From: Phragmitibacter flavus
GTDB taxonomy: Bacteria; Verrucomicrobiota; Verrucomicrobiia; Verrucomicrobiales; Verrucomicrobiaceae
Reading direction: 5' to 3'
DNA length: 64,000 bases
NCBI RefSeq assembly: GCF_005780165.1
Contig: NZ_VAUV01000001.1
Span: 248,001 to 312,000 of the forward strand
In this document: in pieces, positions 27,701 through 35,895 of the stretch
How the letters are laid out: every line of letters starts with the position of its first letter
Numbering within the stretch: position 1 is the first letter of the stretch
Made by a program: the position numbers and the translations under genes
The notes under the pieces: model-generated
Databases searched by the model: none
What the model was told of the DNA's origin: nothing
The model's input: only the letters and a program-made list of their open reading frames with translations

Positions 27701-29914
27701 GAGGAATACATCATTGAAGCTGTTCCCGAACAAAACCATCCGCCCACGCACACCTACACTTCTCCGACCCCGGGATGGTATGGCAATCTGTTGAGCTATC
27801 CCGTCCAGTCCCAAAGCGAAGAGCATCAGGGTGAAAGCGTCAACCTCAGCCCCAAGCTTGAAACCCTGCCGAACGGAGACTTCTTCATCAAAAGCGTTCC
27901 CATCAAATGGAACGGAGGACCAGTAGCCGTGGCAAAAAACCGTTTGGAAGAGCGAGAAATTCAATATACAGGACCCGGAGGCGAACAAACCATGACAGGC
28001 TACTTTGGCACCGCGCAGCATGGCAAGGTCAGGGTGATCTGGACCAGCGAATGGGGTGGCATGCTGGATGAAACCACCAAAGCCGCCTGGCAATCACGTT
28101 ATTTGGTGGCATTGGTTGATGTGACCGAACCCCATGATCAAAGCGGCCCGCAGACCATTGAGTATAAATGGGTGAAGTCCTTGAAGGAATTTATGGCCCA
28201 AAGCCAACCCACCGAAATCAAAGCTCCCGCCCCGTTTGCGGCCATGCTCAAATCCCAGGCCTTGGTCCTCCTCCCGGTGGAGTTACTGGTCGATCACAAT
28301 CGCGATGGCGAGTTGAATACTTCGGATAACCCGACGGAAGAGAAACCTTTCCGGTTTTGGATCAATAACGATGATGATCCTGAATCAAATGATGAACTAG
28401 ACGATGAGCCTGTTGCTGTTAGCGCAAGCAACGGCGGAATCCACTCTCCCCATATTGATGGCATCCGTGACTTGGAAGATTTTACGAGGCTACACCTAAA
28501 TGTAGAGAGCATTTTAGAAATGCTAAAATCGGGTGATATGGAACTTGGATTCAAATTCGTGGAAGGCGACGGCTCTCCGCTCATTCGTATCTTTAATGCG
28601 GTTGACTTTGAGGAAGGTTCCGAAAGTTATCTCAAAGATAAAGATAAAGCGACTGAACAATGCACCGGTGAATTCCGACAAAAATTACTGTCAGTTGGTC
28701 GCTACAGTCAGGAATATCTCCCTAAGACATTCTGGCAGTCTGAAAAAGGCAACCGTCCTGTAGCCCATTTTATCTGGGAAGCGTCAGCCAAAGGCAAAGC
28801 CAAATTGGTGGTCATGTTTCGCAACAAATCTGGAACAGAATCAGAAGCTTGCGGCGTTTGGCTCAAGCTGATGGATGTTCACGAAATGTATCAACGCGCA
28901 CGCATCACGGCTGAGCCAGAAGAAATAGATGATCCTTGGGATGATGATCGACCTGATGCGTTGCAATGGGTATGGGATCCAAATGGAAATCCACATGTCG
29001 AAGATCCAGACGTCGAGGAAAAAACTTTGATTTTTGTGCATGGATGGCGCATGACTTACCACGATTACGACAGTTGGGGGCAAACCACCTTTAAGCGCTT
29101 ATGGCAGATGGGTTATAAAGGCAGGTTCTACACATTTCGATGGCCGACGCATAGTGGTGATAATGACGGGTTGCCAGACATTTATAAACCAGGAGCCACC
29201 ACCTACAATCCTAGTGAATATCGCGCATGGCTCTCTGGGCCTGCCCTTGCGAACTTTGTCAACCAGTTGCCGAACGCTAATAATAGGTGTTTGTTCGCCC
29301 ACAGTATGGGCAATGTCATCACCGGATCTGCTTTGAGAAATGGCATGAACTTAACGCGCTACGCTTTATGCAACGCAGCGATGGCAGCGCAAGCGTATGG
29401 TGATGAAACGGTCGATTTCAATTTCACCACTCCCGACACTGATCCTGACCAATCCACAAAAGATCAGTTTGGAATCACAGATAAATTTTTTGAAGCGACG
29501 CCGAAAACAAACTTCTTCCTAGAAACTGATTCAGCCCTCGCGGTATGGGAAACAAATAATCAACTCTTCAAACCAAATGAATTTATAATTCATGCCTATG
29601 CATATCGCCCAGGATTTCCTGTGGGGGAAAAATTAATTTACGGAGTTGTGGGGGCTAGCTTAGCGTCTTCACGGATAGTAACACAATTATCTGAAGCAAT
29701 GGGATATGTGACGAAATCTCGCACCAAGGCTGCGGGAACGAGAGCCTGCACAACAAACACTTGCATTACAAGTGCGGTAAACATGGGAGTTGGAGGATTT
29801 AATTTTGGTGATGAGCATAGTGCCCAGTGGGTTTACTCCATTCAGAAAAACTATTATTTTTGGCTGGATATTGTGACTAAATTTGGATTTGGGATTGGAA
29901 ACCGCGAGCCATGA
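24773..29914 (+). CDS. giant secreted TSP3/EF-hand-repeat protein with C-terminal alpha/beta hydrolase domain
   Basis: 1713 residues. A basic start and hydrophobic helix (about 26-47) form a leader. Residues 52-717 carry 23 thrombospondin-type-3-like calcium loops (D-x-D-x-D-G pattern). The most regular stretch, about residues 205-310, repeats DSDGDGMPDYTDPYPYDSSNG-type units of some 25 residues. A Gly/Ser/Asn linker follows (753-782), then an unassigned domain, one more calcium loop at 1174, and a serine-hydrolase-like domain from about 1415: oxyanion strand LIFVHGWRMTYHDYDSWGQ (His1423) and nucleophile elbow FAHSMGN with Ser1511. The last third is AT-rich and uses other codons than the first two thirds. 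The stop overlaps the next ATG. Confidence 0.85.
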   Translation: MKSQLKLPRPSSARSQLFLPHFRSRWIAALQFLCTFFWTLQPLPVVNSYQHDSNGDGISEEHPNPTDPNDSWWNLDSDGDNLTNAEEVAFGSDPYSIDSDTDSITDRDERDLTQTNPWQWDSNSDGFSDHDEFYGCYSVNYHRFSDPSDSAYNYPFYSFADADGDGMKNHEDYYPLDRDNDGIEDWQDGYPDDFYNGNYYSDYTTDSDGDGMPDYTDPYPYDSSNGYYSMDSDYDGTPDYLDSYPYDPSNGYDYGDYDNDGIQNYADPYPYDPNNGSSSINDPDSDGDGMPDHSDPYPSDPYNGTYNPYGFDDDNDGYVSYFDSHPGDSTLWDDWNGNGINDSTEPDTDGDGIIDTNDAYPKDPWNNADSDSDGLTDLQEIGFGSVQGIGTSAYHNDTDNDDLTDYEEVMIYKLTHPTISPTNPKSLSGVYLDYQMVDATDTDLDGIPDRIEQWYAANGEPMDYTNPADGGGDLDGDRINNRTAYEQGWSLIAYRGQYDSDLDRMTDAQEDYWSSIYPGSFNKNRFADAVEDYDQDGLFNYEELEQNLDPGNPHSKFTGITDGQYAAWQRAIGTPGYYGYLDGQPISTPPSHGEQADWDGDGIPEGYAAFVNDGHTVPNGPTHPVDQDNDGMSNEWEHRHQFEPRDSRDAGPATGFVVATEPTEGRNESTESEWQAYELAVLGDFDRDGLSNLREFLLGTHPKIADTDGDGINDGTEVQAGSNPTDINSEPTTVTPITPPRINLELSGIHLQGGTGSGNSGTGGGNSGGGSGNGSGNNNGPQPTEEELDNATRLTPFIVQYSGWKGGSISSAGGSYSPGTPEGVGMRPVASTAPSTPSTYTGYIQKYRYKQQGANDAPTPEPVGDPIEHAGLSGDSAAWITANSTPQPAYHIIKTSVEAQRELDGRFIQAHKILITTDSFNAPVNTQQEAIDEATYQNLNRNPEPTKYALGPVTTWQSAYTGGGPVENPEPGEPAMEEYIIEAVPEQNHPPTHTYTSPTPGWYGNLLSYPVQSQSEEHQGESVNLSPKLETLPNGDFFIKSVPIKWNGGPVAVAKNRLEEREIQYTGPGGEQTMTGYFGTAQHGKVRVIWTSEWGGMLDETTKAAWQSRYLVALVDVTEPHDQSGPQTIEYKWVKSLKEFMAQSQPTEIKAPAPFAAMLKSQALVLLPVELLVDHNRDGELNTSDNPTEEKPFRFWINNDDDPESNDELDDEPVAVSASNGGIHSPHIDGIRDLEDFTRLHLNVESILEMLKSGDMELGFKFVEGDGSPLIRIFNAVDFEEGSESYLKDKDKATEQCTGEFRQKLLSVGRYSQEYLPKTFWQSEKGNRPVAHFIWEASAKGKAKLVVMFRNKSGTESEACGVWLKLMDVHEMYQRARITAEPEEIDDPWDDDRPDALQWVWDPNGNPHVEDPDVEEKTLIFVHGWRMTYHDYDSWGQTTFKRLWQMGYKGRFYTFRWPTHSGDNDGLPDIYKPGATTYNPSEYRAWLSGPALANFVNQLPNANNRCLFAHSMGNVITGSALRNGMNLTRYALCNAAMAAQAYGDETVDFNFTTPDTDPDQSTKDQFGITDKFFEATPKTNFFLETDSALAVWETNNQLFKPNEFIIHAYAYRPGFPVGEKLIYGVVGASLASSRIVTQLSEAMGYVTKSRTKAAGTRACTTNTCITSAVNMGVGGFNFGDEHSAQWVYSIQKNYYFWLDIVTKFGFGIGNREP

Positions 29915-30924
29915 AATCAAAAAAATTCATTTATATCAGCCTCGCCTTTCTGATTGCGATTATGCTGTTACTTTTTTTGTTGTGGAAAAGCAGGATTGAT
30001 GACCGTATTGACGCAATAAATCCGACCGGGCTTTCTCATCGGACATCAAAGACAAATCATCCGACAAATACCAATATACAAAATCAAAACGAACCCAATC
30101 CAGAGAAGCTACGCGAATTTGAACTCGCATTTTTAACGCCCATTACATTCTATGGTAAAGTTGTCGACCAATATGGCGATCCAGTTCCACAGGCAAATGT
30201 TCGTCTGGCTGCAAATGACAAACCATGGGGTAAATCATCCAAACATGATAAATTCACGAATGGTGAAGGCCTGTTTTCCATCGCTGGAATTAGAGGCATT
30301 TCGCTATTTGTCGAAGTTAGTAAACCTGGTTATCACCAACTACCAAAAAGTGAGAACCAAGTCGGGTCTGGCAGCAGTTTTCCCTATTCCACCCAGTCAG
30401 TTAAGGGCCCTCATCGGCCTGATAAGGAAAACCCTGTGATGTTTGTTTTATACAAACAAGGGGTTTTGGAACCTTTAATCAAGATTGGGCGCAAGCAGTT
30501 TAAAGTGTCTCGTGATGGGATGCCAACAGTGATTAATCTTAACCCAAATCTTACAGGCAATGTCCATCAAATGACCATCAAGTGTTGGAATAAAGAAAAG
30601 GATAAACCTCCAGGCCAACGCCAATACGACTGGACATTGGAAATCGCCGTGCATCAAGGCGGCCTCATCCAGAGGAAAGACTCTTTCGACTTTATCGCTC
30701 CATTGGAGGGCTACCAACCATCTGAAGCCATTCAAATATCAGCGTCTCTTCCGCTAGGTGAGTGGCGCGATACTGTTATGCGCTCCTATTTTGTCAAGTT
30801 CAATGACGGCGTGATGGCGAGAGTGGATATAGAAATGATTGCGCACGGTGATCACTTTGCCATGTGGAAATCGTATTTAAATCCCAAGGCTGGCTCACGT
30901 AATCTTGAATCCGATTCCAAGTAG
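29911..30924 (+). CDS. membrane-anchored protein with carboxypeptidase-regulatory-like domain, coupled to the giant hydrolase
   Basis: 337 residues. One N-terminal membrane helix (about 7-25) leaves the rest outside the cytoplasm. Residues about 78-125 (ITFYGKVVDQYGDPVPQANVRLAAND ... GEGLFSIAGIRGISLFVEVSKPGY) form a carboxypeptidase-regulatory-like or transthyretin-like beta sandwich; the remainder is unassigned. Its ATG overlaps the stop of the giant gene by four bases, so the two are translated together, and it shares that gene's AT-rich composition. It could be an anchor, a folding partner or an inhibitor of the hydrolase; nothing in the sequence decides this. Confidence 0.8.
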   Translation: MKSKKFIYISLAFLIAIMLLLFLLWKSRIDDRIDAINPTGLSHRTSKTNHPTNTNIQNQNEPNPEKLREFELAFLTPITFYGKVVDQYGDPVPQANVRLAANDKPWGKSSKHDKFTNGEGLFSIAGIRGISLFVEVSKPGYHQLPKSENQVGSGSSFPYSTQSVKGPHRPDKENPVMFVLYKQGVLEPLIKIGRKQFKVSRDGMPTVINLNPNLTGNVHQMTIKCWNKEKDKPPGQRQYDWTLEIAVHQGGLIQRKDSFDFIAPLEGYQPSEAIQISASLPLGEWRDTVMRSYFVKFNDGVMARVDIEMIAHGDHFAMWKSYLNPKAGSRNLESDSK

Positions 30925-31250
30925 CGAATGTTCTTCGTTATGCACACGTGCCGGGGGTGCCGGGGGTCAGTCCACGCATTGCAACCTGTCCCCGTCCCCG
31001 AACCAACGGCCATGCTCCACGTTTTGGTGCCGCCCTGGCCTGTTTCGGACTGGGCCGTCGACGTTGAAGTCCTGGGGATAGCCGAGACGATGGCACGGAA
31101 AGCATTGCGAGTGAAGTGCTGTGGCTCGGACGAGAAATCCACGTGGAGTGGCTAGTGCATTTGTTGAGCCAATGCCCGGGCGAGACAGGCGGCCGGACAT
31201 TTTCAATTCCTTGGATAGCTGGGGTGGATTGGCTTCGTTAGGACAGGGCC
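30925..31250. other. GC-rich intergenic remnant
   Basis: 326 bases without a convincing gene. It returns abruptly to high GC after the AT-rich pair. It begins with the direct repeat GTGCCGGGG x2 and holds short open frames in several phases, including a stop-free run of about 50 codons ending near the sulfatase start. None has a family signature. Probably a decayed gene or mobile-element remnant. Confidence 0.35.
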
Positions 31251-33347
31251 ATGTTGTTGTTGTCTTTACGTCTCCTTGTTCTGTCGTCTCTTTGGTGGAT
31301 CTCTTCGTTCTCTTCTCTGCAGGCGGGAGTGGAGAAGCCGAATGTGCTGTTTCTTTTCGCGGATGATCTCAGCTATGAGGCGATCGGCAGTGCGGGTAAG
31401 CAGGGCATCGATATTGATACGCCCAACCTTGATCGGTTGGCCAAAAGTGGCACCCGCTTCACACGGGCTTATAACATGGGATCGTGGTCACCGGCGGTTT
31501 GTATCGCCAGTCGCACGATGTTGATGACGGGTCGCACGGTGTGGCGTGCGGGGCAAATGGCGGCAGAAGATGTGGCGGCGGGCAGGCTGTGGCCTTTGTG
31601 GATGAAACAGGCGGGGTATTCGACGTGGATGAGTGGCAAGTGGCATGTGAAGGCTCCGGCTGAAAAGGCTTTTGAGGTGGTGAAAAATCTGCGGGGTGGG
31701 ATGCCGAAGGATTCCAGTCAGGCTTATTGGCGACCGGTTTCAGTGGACGATAATTCCTGGAATCCTGCCGACCCGAGCTTAGGAGGCTTCTGGACGGGCG
31801 GCAAACATTGGAGCGAAGTGACGGCGGATGACGCGGTGGAGTTTCTTCAGACGGAGAAAGATTCAGGGAAGGAAAAGCCGTTTTTCATGTATGTGGCCTT
31901 CAATGCGCCGCATGATCCGCGACAGTCGCCGCAGGCTTACCTGGATCGCTATCCGCTGGAACGCATGACGTTGCCGAAATCGTGGTTGCCGGAGTATCCC
32001 TATGCGGAGGCGATGGGCGCGGGTCGTGGATTGCGGGATGAAAAACTGGCTCCCTTTCCGCGCACGGAGCATGCGATCAAGGTGCATCGTCGTGAATACT
32101 TTGCGCTGATCACCCACCTTGACGCGCAGATTGGCCGGGTGCTGGAGGCATTGGAGAAATCGGGCAAGGCGGACAACACCGTGGTAATATTTACAGCCGA
32201 TCATGGTTTGTCGGTCGGAAATCATGGCTTGATGGGCAAACAAAACGCCTATGAGCACTCGACGCGGGTGCCGTTCTTCATCAGTGGCAAGGGGATCCCT
32301 GCGGGCAAAGAGGTGGAGTCACCGATCTGGTTGCAAGACGGCATGGCGACGACGTTGGATCTCGCGGGCCTTGCGAAGCCAGAGGGCGTGGAGTTCAACA
32401 GCGTGCTGCCGCTTCTTGGAGAATCTCCGAAGACAGTGGCGCGGGATGACGCGGTCTATTTGGGTTATCTCGACGTGCAACGGGCGGTGACAGCGGAGGG
32501 ACACAAGCTGGTCCTCTATCCGCAAGCGGGCCGGGCGCGTCTGTTCAATCTGACGGATGATCCAGAAGAAATGCGTGATCTGGCGGATGAAGTCAGCTCG
32601 CAGCCGTTGATGATTCGGCTGTTCTCCAAATTGCGGGAGTTGCAGTCGCGCTATGCTGATGGCTTGGATCTGGAGCAAACGTTTTCGAAGTTGGTTAGTC
32701 AGCCGAAGAACCAACCAGCAAATTCAAAAGCAAAAACAAAATCAAGGAAGCCCAATCCTTCATTGCGACCCATTGAGGACAATCCGTCGCTGCCCCGGGT
32801 GTTGATCGTCGGAGATTCAATATCGATTGGCTACACCATTCCGGTGCGGGAGCTGCTCGCGGGCGTGGCCAATGTGCACCGCATTCCGACCAATGGGGGA
32901 CCCACCAAGAACGGCACGGCCAACATCGACAAGTGGCTCGGGCAAAAAGATTGGGACGTCATTCATTTCAACTTTGGACTGCATGATTTGAAGCACATGA
33001 GCGATGGCAAACGGCAGGTGGAGGTTGAGGACTACGAAAAAAATCTGCGCCAGTTGGTGGAGCGGATGAAAAAAACCGGGGCAACCTTGGTGTGGGCCAA
33101 CACCACGCCGGTTCCCAAAGGCACACTTAAACCCGTGCGCACTTTTGGGGATGTGGAAATCTATAACGACATCGCCGCCAGGGTGATGAAGGAAAACGAC
33201 GTGCGCATCAATGATCTGAATGCCTACATCACGCCCAAGCTGGATATTTTGCAAAGGCCCAATGACGTGCATTTCAACATCAAGGGTTCCGAGTATCTGG
33301 CAAAAAAAGTCGCAGACGAAATCAAGGCGGTCCTGCCTACGAAATAA
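31251..33347 (+). CDS. secreted sulfatase fused to SGNH/GDSL esterase
   Basis: 698 residues in two enzymes. Signal peptide about 1-26. Sulfatase S1 domain about 28-480: KPNVLFLFADDLSYEAIGSAG, formylglycine site Cys84 in C-I-A-S-R followed by TMLMTG, GKWHVK, MYVAFNAPHDPRQSP, VIFTADHGLSVGNHGLMGKQN. A Lys/Pro/Ser-rich linker (about 485-515) joins a C-terminal SGNH hydrolase: block I VLIVGDSISIGY, a central HFNFGLHDLKHM in the place of the GxND block, and a terminal PNDVHFNIKGSEYL supplying Asp and His. The combination would remove sulfate and acyl groups from one glycan. The ATG at 31251 starts the leader. Confidence 0.9.
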   Translation: MLLLSLRLLVLSSLWWISSFSSLQAGVEKPNVLFLFADDLSYEAIGSAGKQGIDIDTPNLDRLAKSGTRFTRAYNMGSWSPAVCIASRTMLMTGRTVWRAGQMAAEDVAAGRLWPLWMKQAGYSTWMSGKWHVKAPAEKAFEVVKNLRGGMPKDSSQAYWRPVSVDDNSWNPADPSLGGFWTGGKHWSEVTADDAVEFLQTEKDSGKEKPFFMYVAFNAPHDPRQSPQAYLDRYPLERMTLPKSWLPEYPYAEAMGAGRGLRDEKLAPFPRTEHAIKVHRREYFALITHLDAQIGRVLEALEKSGKADNTVVIFTADHGLSVGNHGLMGKQNAYEHSTRVPFFISGKGIPAGKEVESPIWLQDGMATTLDLAGLAKPEGVEFNSVLPLLGESPKTVARDDAVYLGYLDVQRAVTAEGHKLVLYPQAGRARLFNLTDDPEEMRDLADEVSSQPLMIRLFSKLRELQSRYADGLDLEQTFSKLVSQPKNQPANSKAKTKSRKPNPSLRPIEDNPSLPRVLIVGDSISIGYTIPVRELLAGVANVHRIPTNGGPTKNGTANIDKWLGQKDWDVIHFNFGLHDLKHMSDGKRQVEVEDYEKNLRQLVERMKKTGATLVWANTTPVPKGTLKPVRTFGDVEIYNDIAARVMKENDVRINDLNAYITPKLDILQRPNDVHFNIKGSEYLAKKVADEIKAVLPTK

Positions 33348-33392
33348 GCATGGGTTTATGCTGGTATTGGGCGGTCATTTCCGCTTGGATGA

Positions 33393-33422
33393 ATGAATCA
33401 CCGGGAAACATCCGTGATTCAT
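33393..33422. promoter_or_regulatory. hairpin in the leader of the propeller gene
   Basis: Stem ATGAATCA/TGATTCAT extended by CGG/CCG across one bulged C, loop GAAACAT. It lies 45 bases after the sulfatase stop and 30 bases before the next start; no U-run. It may end the sulfatase transcript or control the next gene. Confidence 0.35.
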
Positions 33423-33452
33423 CAGCCGTATATCCATGACCGCTCAGAAACT

Positions 33453-34688
33453 ATGAAAGCTGTTCATCTCTCTTTTGCCCTCCTGCTCGCCTGCCATTGC
33501 AATGTCGCCCAGGCAAACGACTGGCCCGGATTCCGCGGCGCTGACCGAAGTGACATCCAGACGGAATCGGGGCTGTTGAAGAAGTGGCCGAAAGATGGGC
33601 CGAAAAAGCTGTGGATGTCTGAAGAAGGCGGGCTCGGGTATGCAGGATTTTCCATCGTCAACGGCACGGTTTATACAATGGGGGCCAACGATGATTTTGA
33701 AGAGTTTCTGCTCGCGCTGGATGCAAAAACGGGCGAGGAAAAATGGCGCACCGCCATCGGTGCCCGCTACACCAATCGTTGGGGCGATGGACCCCGTGGC
33801 ACCCCCGCCGTGGATGGGGAACATGTTTACACTCTGGGGGCCAGGGGCGATGTCATCTGTGTCAAGGCAGCCGATGGCAAGGAAGTTTGGAAGGCGAATC
33901 TCGTTGAGGAATACGGCGGCAAACTGCAAAACTGGGGTTACACGGAAAGCTTGCTGGTGGATGGCGATCGCGTGATTTGCACACCTGGCGGAGAAAAAGG
34001 CACCCTCCTTGCCTTGAACAAAAAGACCGGAAAAAAAATCTGGCAGACCAAAGATTGGACGGATGTCGCGCAGTATTCGTCACCGCTGGTGGTGGAGCAT
34101 CAAGGTGTGCGTCAATACATTCAGCGCAGCATGACCAATGTGGCGGGCATTGAAGCGGAGACTGGAAAAGTTTTGTGGATGCAACCTTTCGCCGCTGGCA
34201 AGGTGGCGGTGATTCCGACGCCGGTTTATGCCGATGGCAAAGTTTATGTCAGCGCCGGTTACGGGGTGGGCTGCATGATGTTTGAGATCGGCGCGAACAA
34301 ACCCAAAGTGGTCTACGAAAACACCAACATGGTCAACCATCATGGCGGTGTCATTCTGGTGGGAAAACACCTCTATGGTTACTCCGACAAGGGTGGCTGG
34401 ACCTGTCAGGATTTCGCCACGGGGGAAGTGGTCTGGCAGGAAAAGAAACTCGGCAAGGGTGCCATTCACTGCGCGGATGGCCAGTTGTATCTGCTTGAGG
34501 AAACCAGCGGCACGGTGGTGTTGATCGATGCCTCTCCCGATGGCTGGAAGGAGCACGGTCGTTTTGTCATCGAACCACAGACCGAACAACGTGCCAAGGA
34601 TGGCCGCATCTGGACGCATCCCGTCGTCAGCAACGGCCAGCTCTACTTGCGCGACCAGGAGCTGATTTTTGCTTACGCGGTCAAGTAG
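33453..34688 (+). CDS. exported PQQ-like beta-propeller protein (BamB-like repeats)
   Basis: 411 residues. Signal peptide about 1-20 (LSFALLLACHCNVAQA). The rest is a string of PQQ-type propeller blades, each with a variant of ALDAKTGEEKWRT: VKAADGKEVWKA, LNKKTGKKIWQT, IEAETGKVLWMQ, DFATGEVVWQE. The mature start NDWPGFRGADRSD is common in planctomycete and verrucomicrobial members. No quinoprotein active-site residues are obvious, so an enzymatic role is not claimed. The ATG at 33453 is chosen for the leader; the longer frame adds 20 unconserved residues. Confidence 0.85.
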   Translation: MKAVHLSFALLLACHCNVAQANDWPGFRGADRSDIQTESGLLKKWPKDGPKKLWMSEEGGLGYAGFSIVNGTVYTMGANDDFEEFLLALDAKTGEEKWRTAIGARYTNRWGDGPRGTPAVDGEHVYTLGARGDVICVKAADGKEVWKANLVEEYGGKLQNWGYTESLLVDGDRVICTPGGEKGTLLALNKKTGKKIWQTKDWTDVAQYSSPLVVEHQGVRQYIQRSMTNVAGIEAETGKVLWMQPFAAGKVAVIPTPVYADGKVYVSAGYGVGCMMFEIGANKPKVVYENTNMVNHHGGVILVGKHLYGYSDKGGWTCQDFATGEVVWQEKKLGKGAIHCADGQLYLLEETSGTVVLIDASPDGWKEHGRFVIEPQTEQRAKDGRIWTHPVVSNGQLYLRDQELIFAYAVK

Positions 34689-34718
34689 TTCGTCGGACTT
34701 GGCGATCTAGACTGGGCC

Positions 34719-35765
34719 CTAGCCGTTGTTCTCGAGATGCGAGACGATGCGGTCGCGTCCGGTTTGTTTGGCGCGATAGAGTCCAGCATCCGCCAGTTGG
34801 ATGACCTGATCAAAGGTCACGCTGGCGGCCGGATCAAAGTAGGCGAGGCCCATGCTGATGGTGATCGAAATCTCCGCGCCGCCGACGGAGATCGGCTTTG
34901 ACCGGATGGCTTCGCGCACTGCTTGGGCAATGGCGATCGCTTCGGTAGCCTGCGGATCGCTGATGCTGACCAGAAACTCCTCGCCACCACGGCGGCAGGC
35001 AAAATCACCTGTGCGGAGACTGCGCAAGATCCGTTTGCTCACTTCGCGGAGCACCTCGTCGCCGGCAGCGTGACCGTAGGTGTCGTTGACCTTTTTAAAA
35101 TGGTCGATATCGATCATGCCAATGCAAAACTTCTCGTGATTTTGGACGGCCAGCTCGTGTTGTCGGGCGAGAAACTCCTCCCCGCCGGCGCGATTCCATA
35201 GTCGGGTCAGCGGATCAATGAGCACGGCTTTTCGTGCGGCTGCCAGATCCATGTTCATGCGAATCTGCGCCTCGGCGAGCTGGGTGGACTTGAACTCAAT
35301 TTCCACCATCGCGGCGAGGTCCTGCAAATCCTCCAATTGATGGGCCGTGAGCGTGCGAGGTTTTTGGTCGATGACGCAAAGCGTGCCAATGGTGCGGCCA
35401 TCGGGGGCCTTGACAGGATGGCCGGCGTAAAAGCGGATATTCGGATCGCCCGTCACCAGCGGGTTGTCGTGGAATCGTTCGTCTTTCGTGGCGTCCTCGA
35501 TTTGAAACGTCTCACTACCCAAAATCGCATGACCGCAGAAGGAGGAGTCTCGAGATCCTTCGCTGATGTTCAGGCCCTGGATGGACTTGAACCATTGGCG
35601 CTGGCTGTCGATCAGAGTGATGGCAGAGATGGGCACGTCGAGCAGACGTGAGGCCAGTCGCGTGACCCGCTCAAAGCGCTCTTCCATGGCAGTGTCGAGC
35701 AGGTTGAGCGAACGGAGCGAGGCGAGTCGGGCCTCTTCATCGGGAGGCAACGGTGCGGGTTGCAT
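34719..35765 (-). CDS. GAF-domain diguanylate cyclase (GGDEF)
   Basis: 348 residues. N-terminal GAF sensor (about 20-165; LDVPISAITLIDSQRQWFKS, SSFCGHAI, GTLCVIDQKPR) then a short helical linker and a GGDEF domain (about 185-345) with DPLTRLWNR, GMIDIDHFKKVNDTYGHAAGDEVL, the active loop GGEEF and, five residues before it, RTGD, the RxxD inhibitory site. All residues expected for c-di-GMP synthesis with product inhibition are present. No membrane helix. The ATG at 35765 begins the family's usual LPPDEEARLASLRSLNLLDT stretch; the frame is open upstream but antisense to the next gene's leader. Divergent from the gene at 35896. Confidence 0.92.
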   Translation of the reverse strand: MQPAPLPPDEEARLASLRSLNLLDTAMEERFERVTRLASRLLDVPISAITLIDSQRQWFKSIQGLNISEGSRDSSFCGHAILGSETFQIEDATKDERFHDNPLVTGDPNIRFYAGHPVKAPDGRTIGTLCVIDQKPRTLTAHQLEDLQDLAAMVEIEFKSTQLAEAQIRMNMDLAAARKAVLIDPLTRLWNRAGGEEFLARQHELAVQNHEKFCIGMIDIDHFKKVNDTYGHAAGDEVLREVSKRILRSLRTGDFACRRGGEEFLVSISDPQATEAIAIAQAVREAIRSKPISVGGAEISITISMGLAYFDPAASVTFDQVIQLADAGLYRAKQTGRDRIVSHLENNG

Positions 35766-35895
35766 AGAGTCACATCCTGAACCGCTGCGCAAGAAATGCA
35801 ATGTCCAACCTGAAGCCTGCAGTTTTGGGACAGCGGGTGGAGCTGCGGTTTTTCTTTGGCGTGTCTCCACGGCATTCTTTCTGCTCGGAATGAAC

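Noticed and set aside
30852..31206. Minus-strand frames in the remnant after the partner gene
   Set aside because: Low-complexity translations (PRHPRH, GTGTG) without domain signatures; kept only as a possible remnant.
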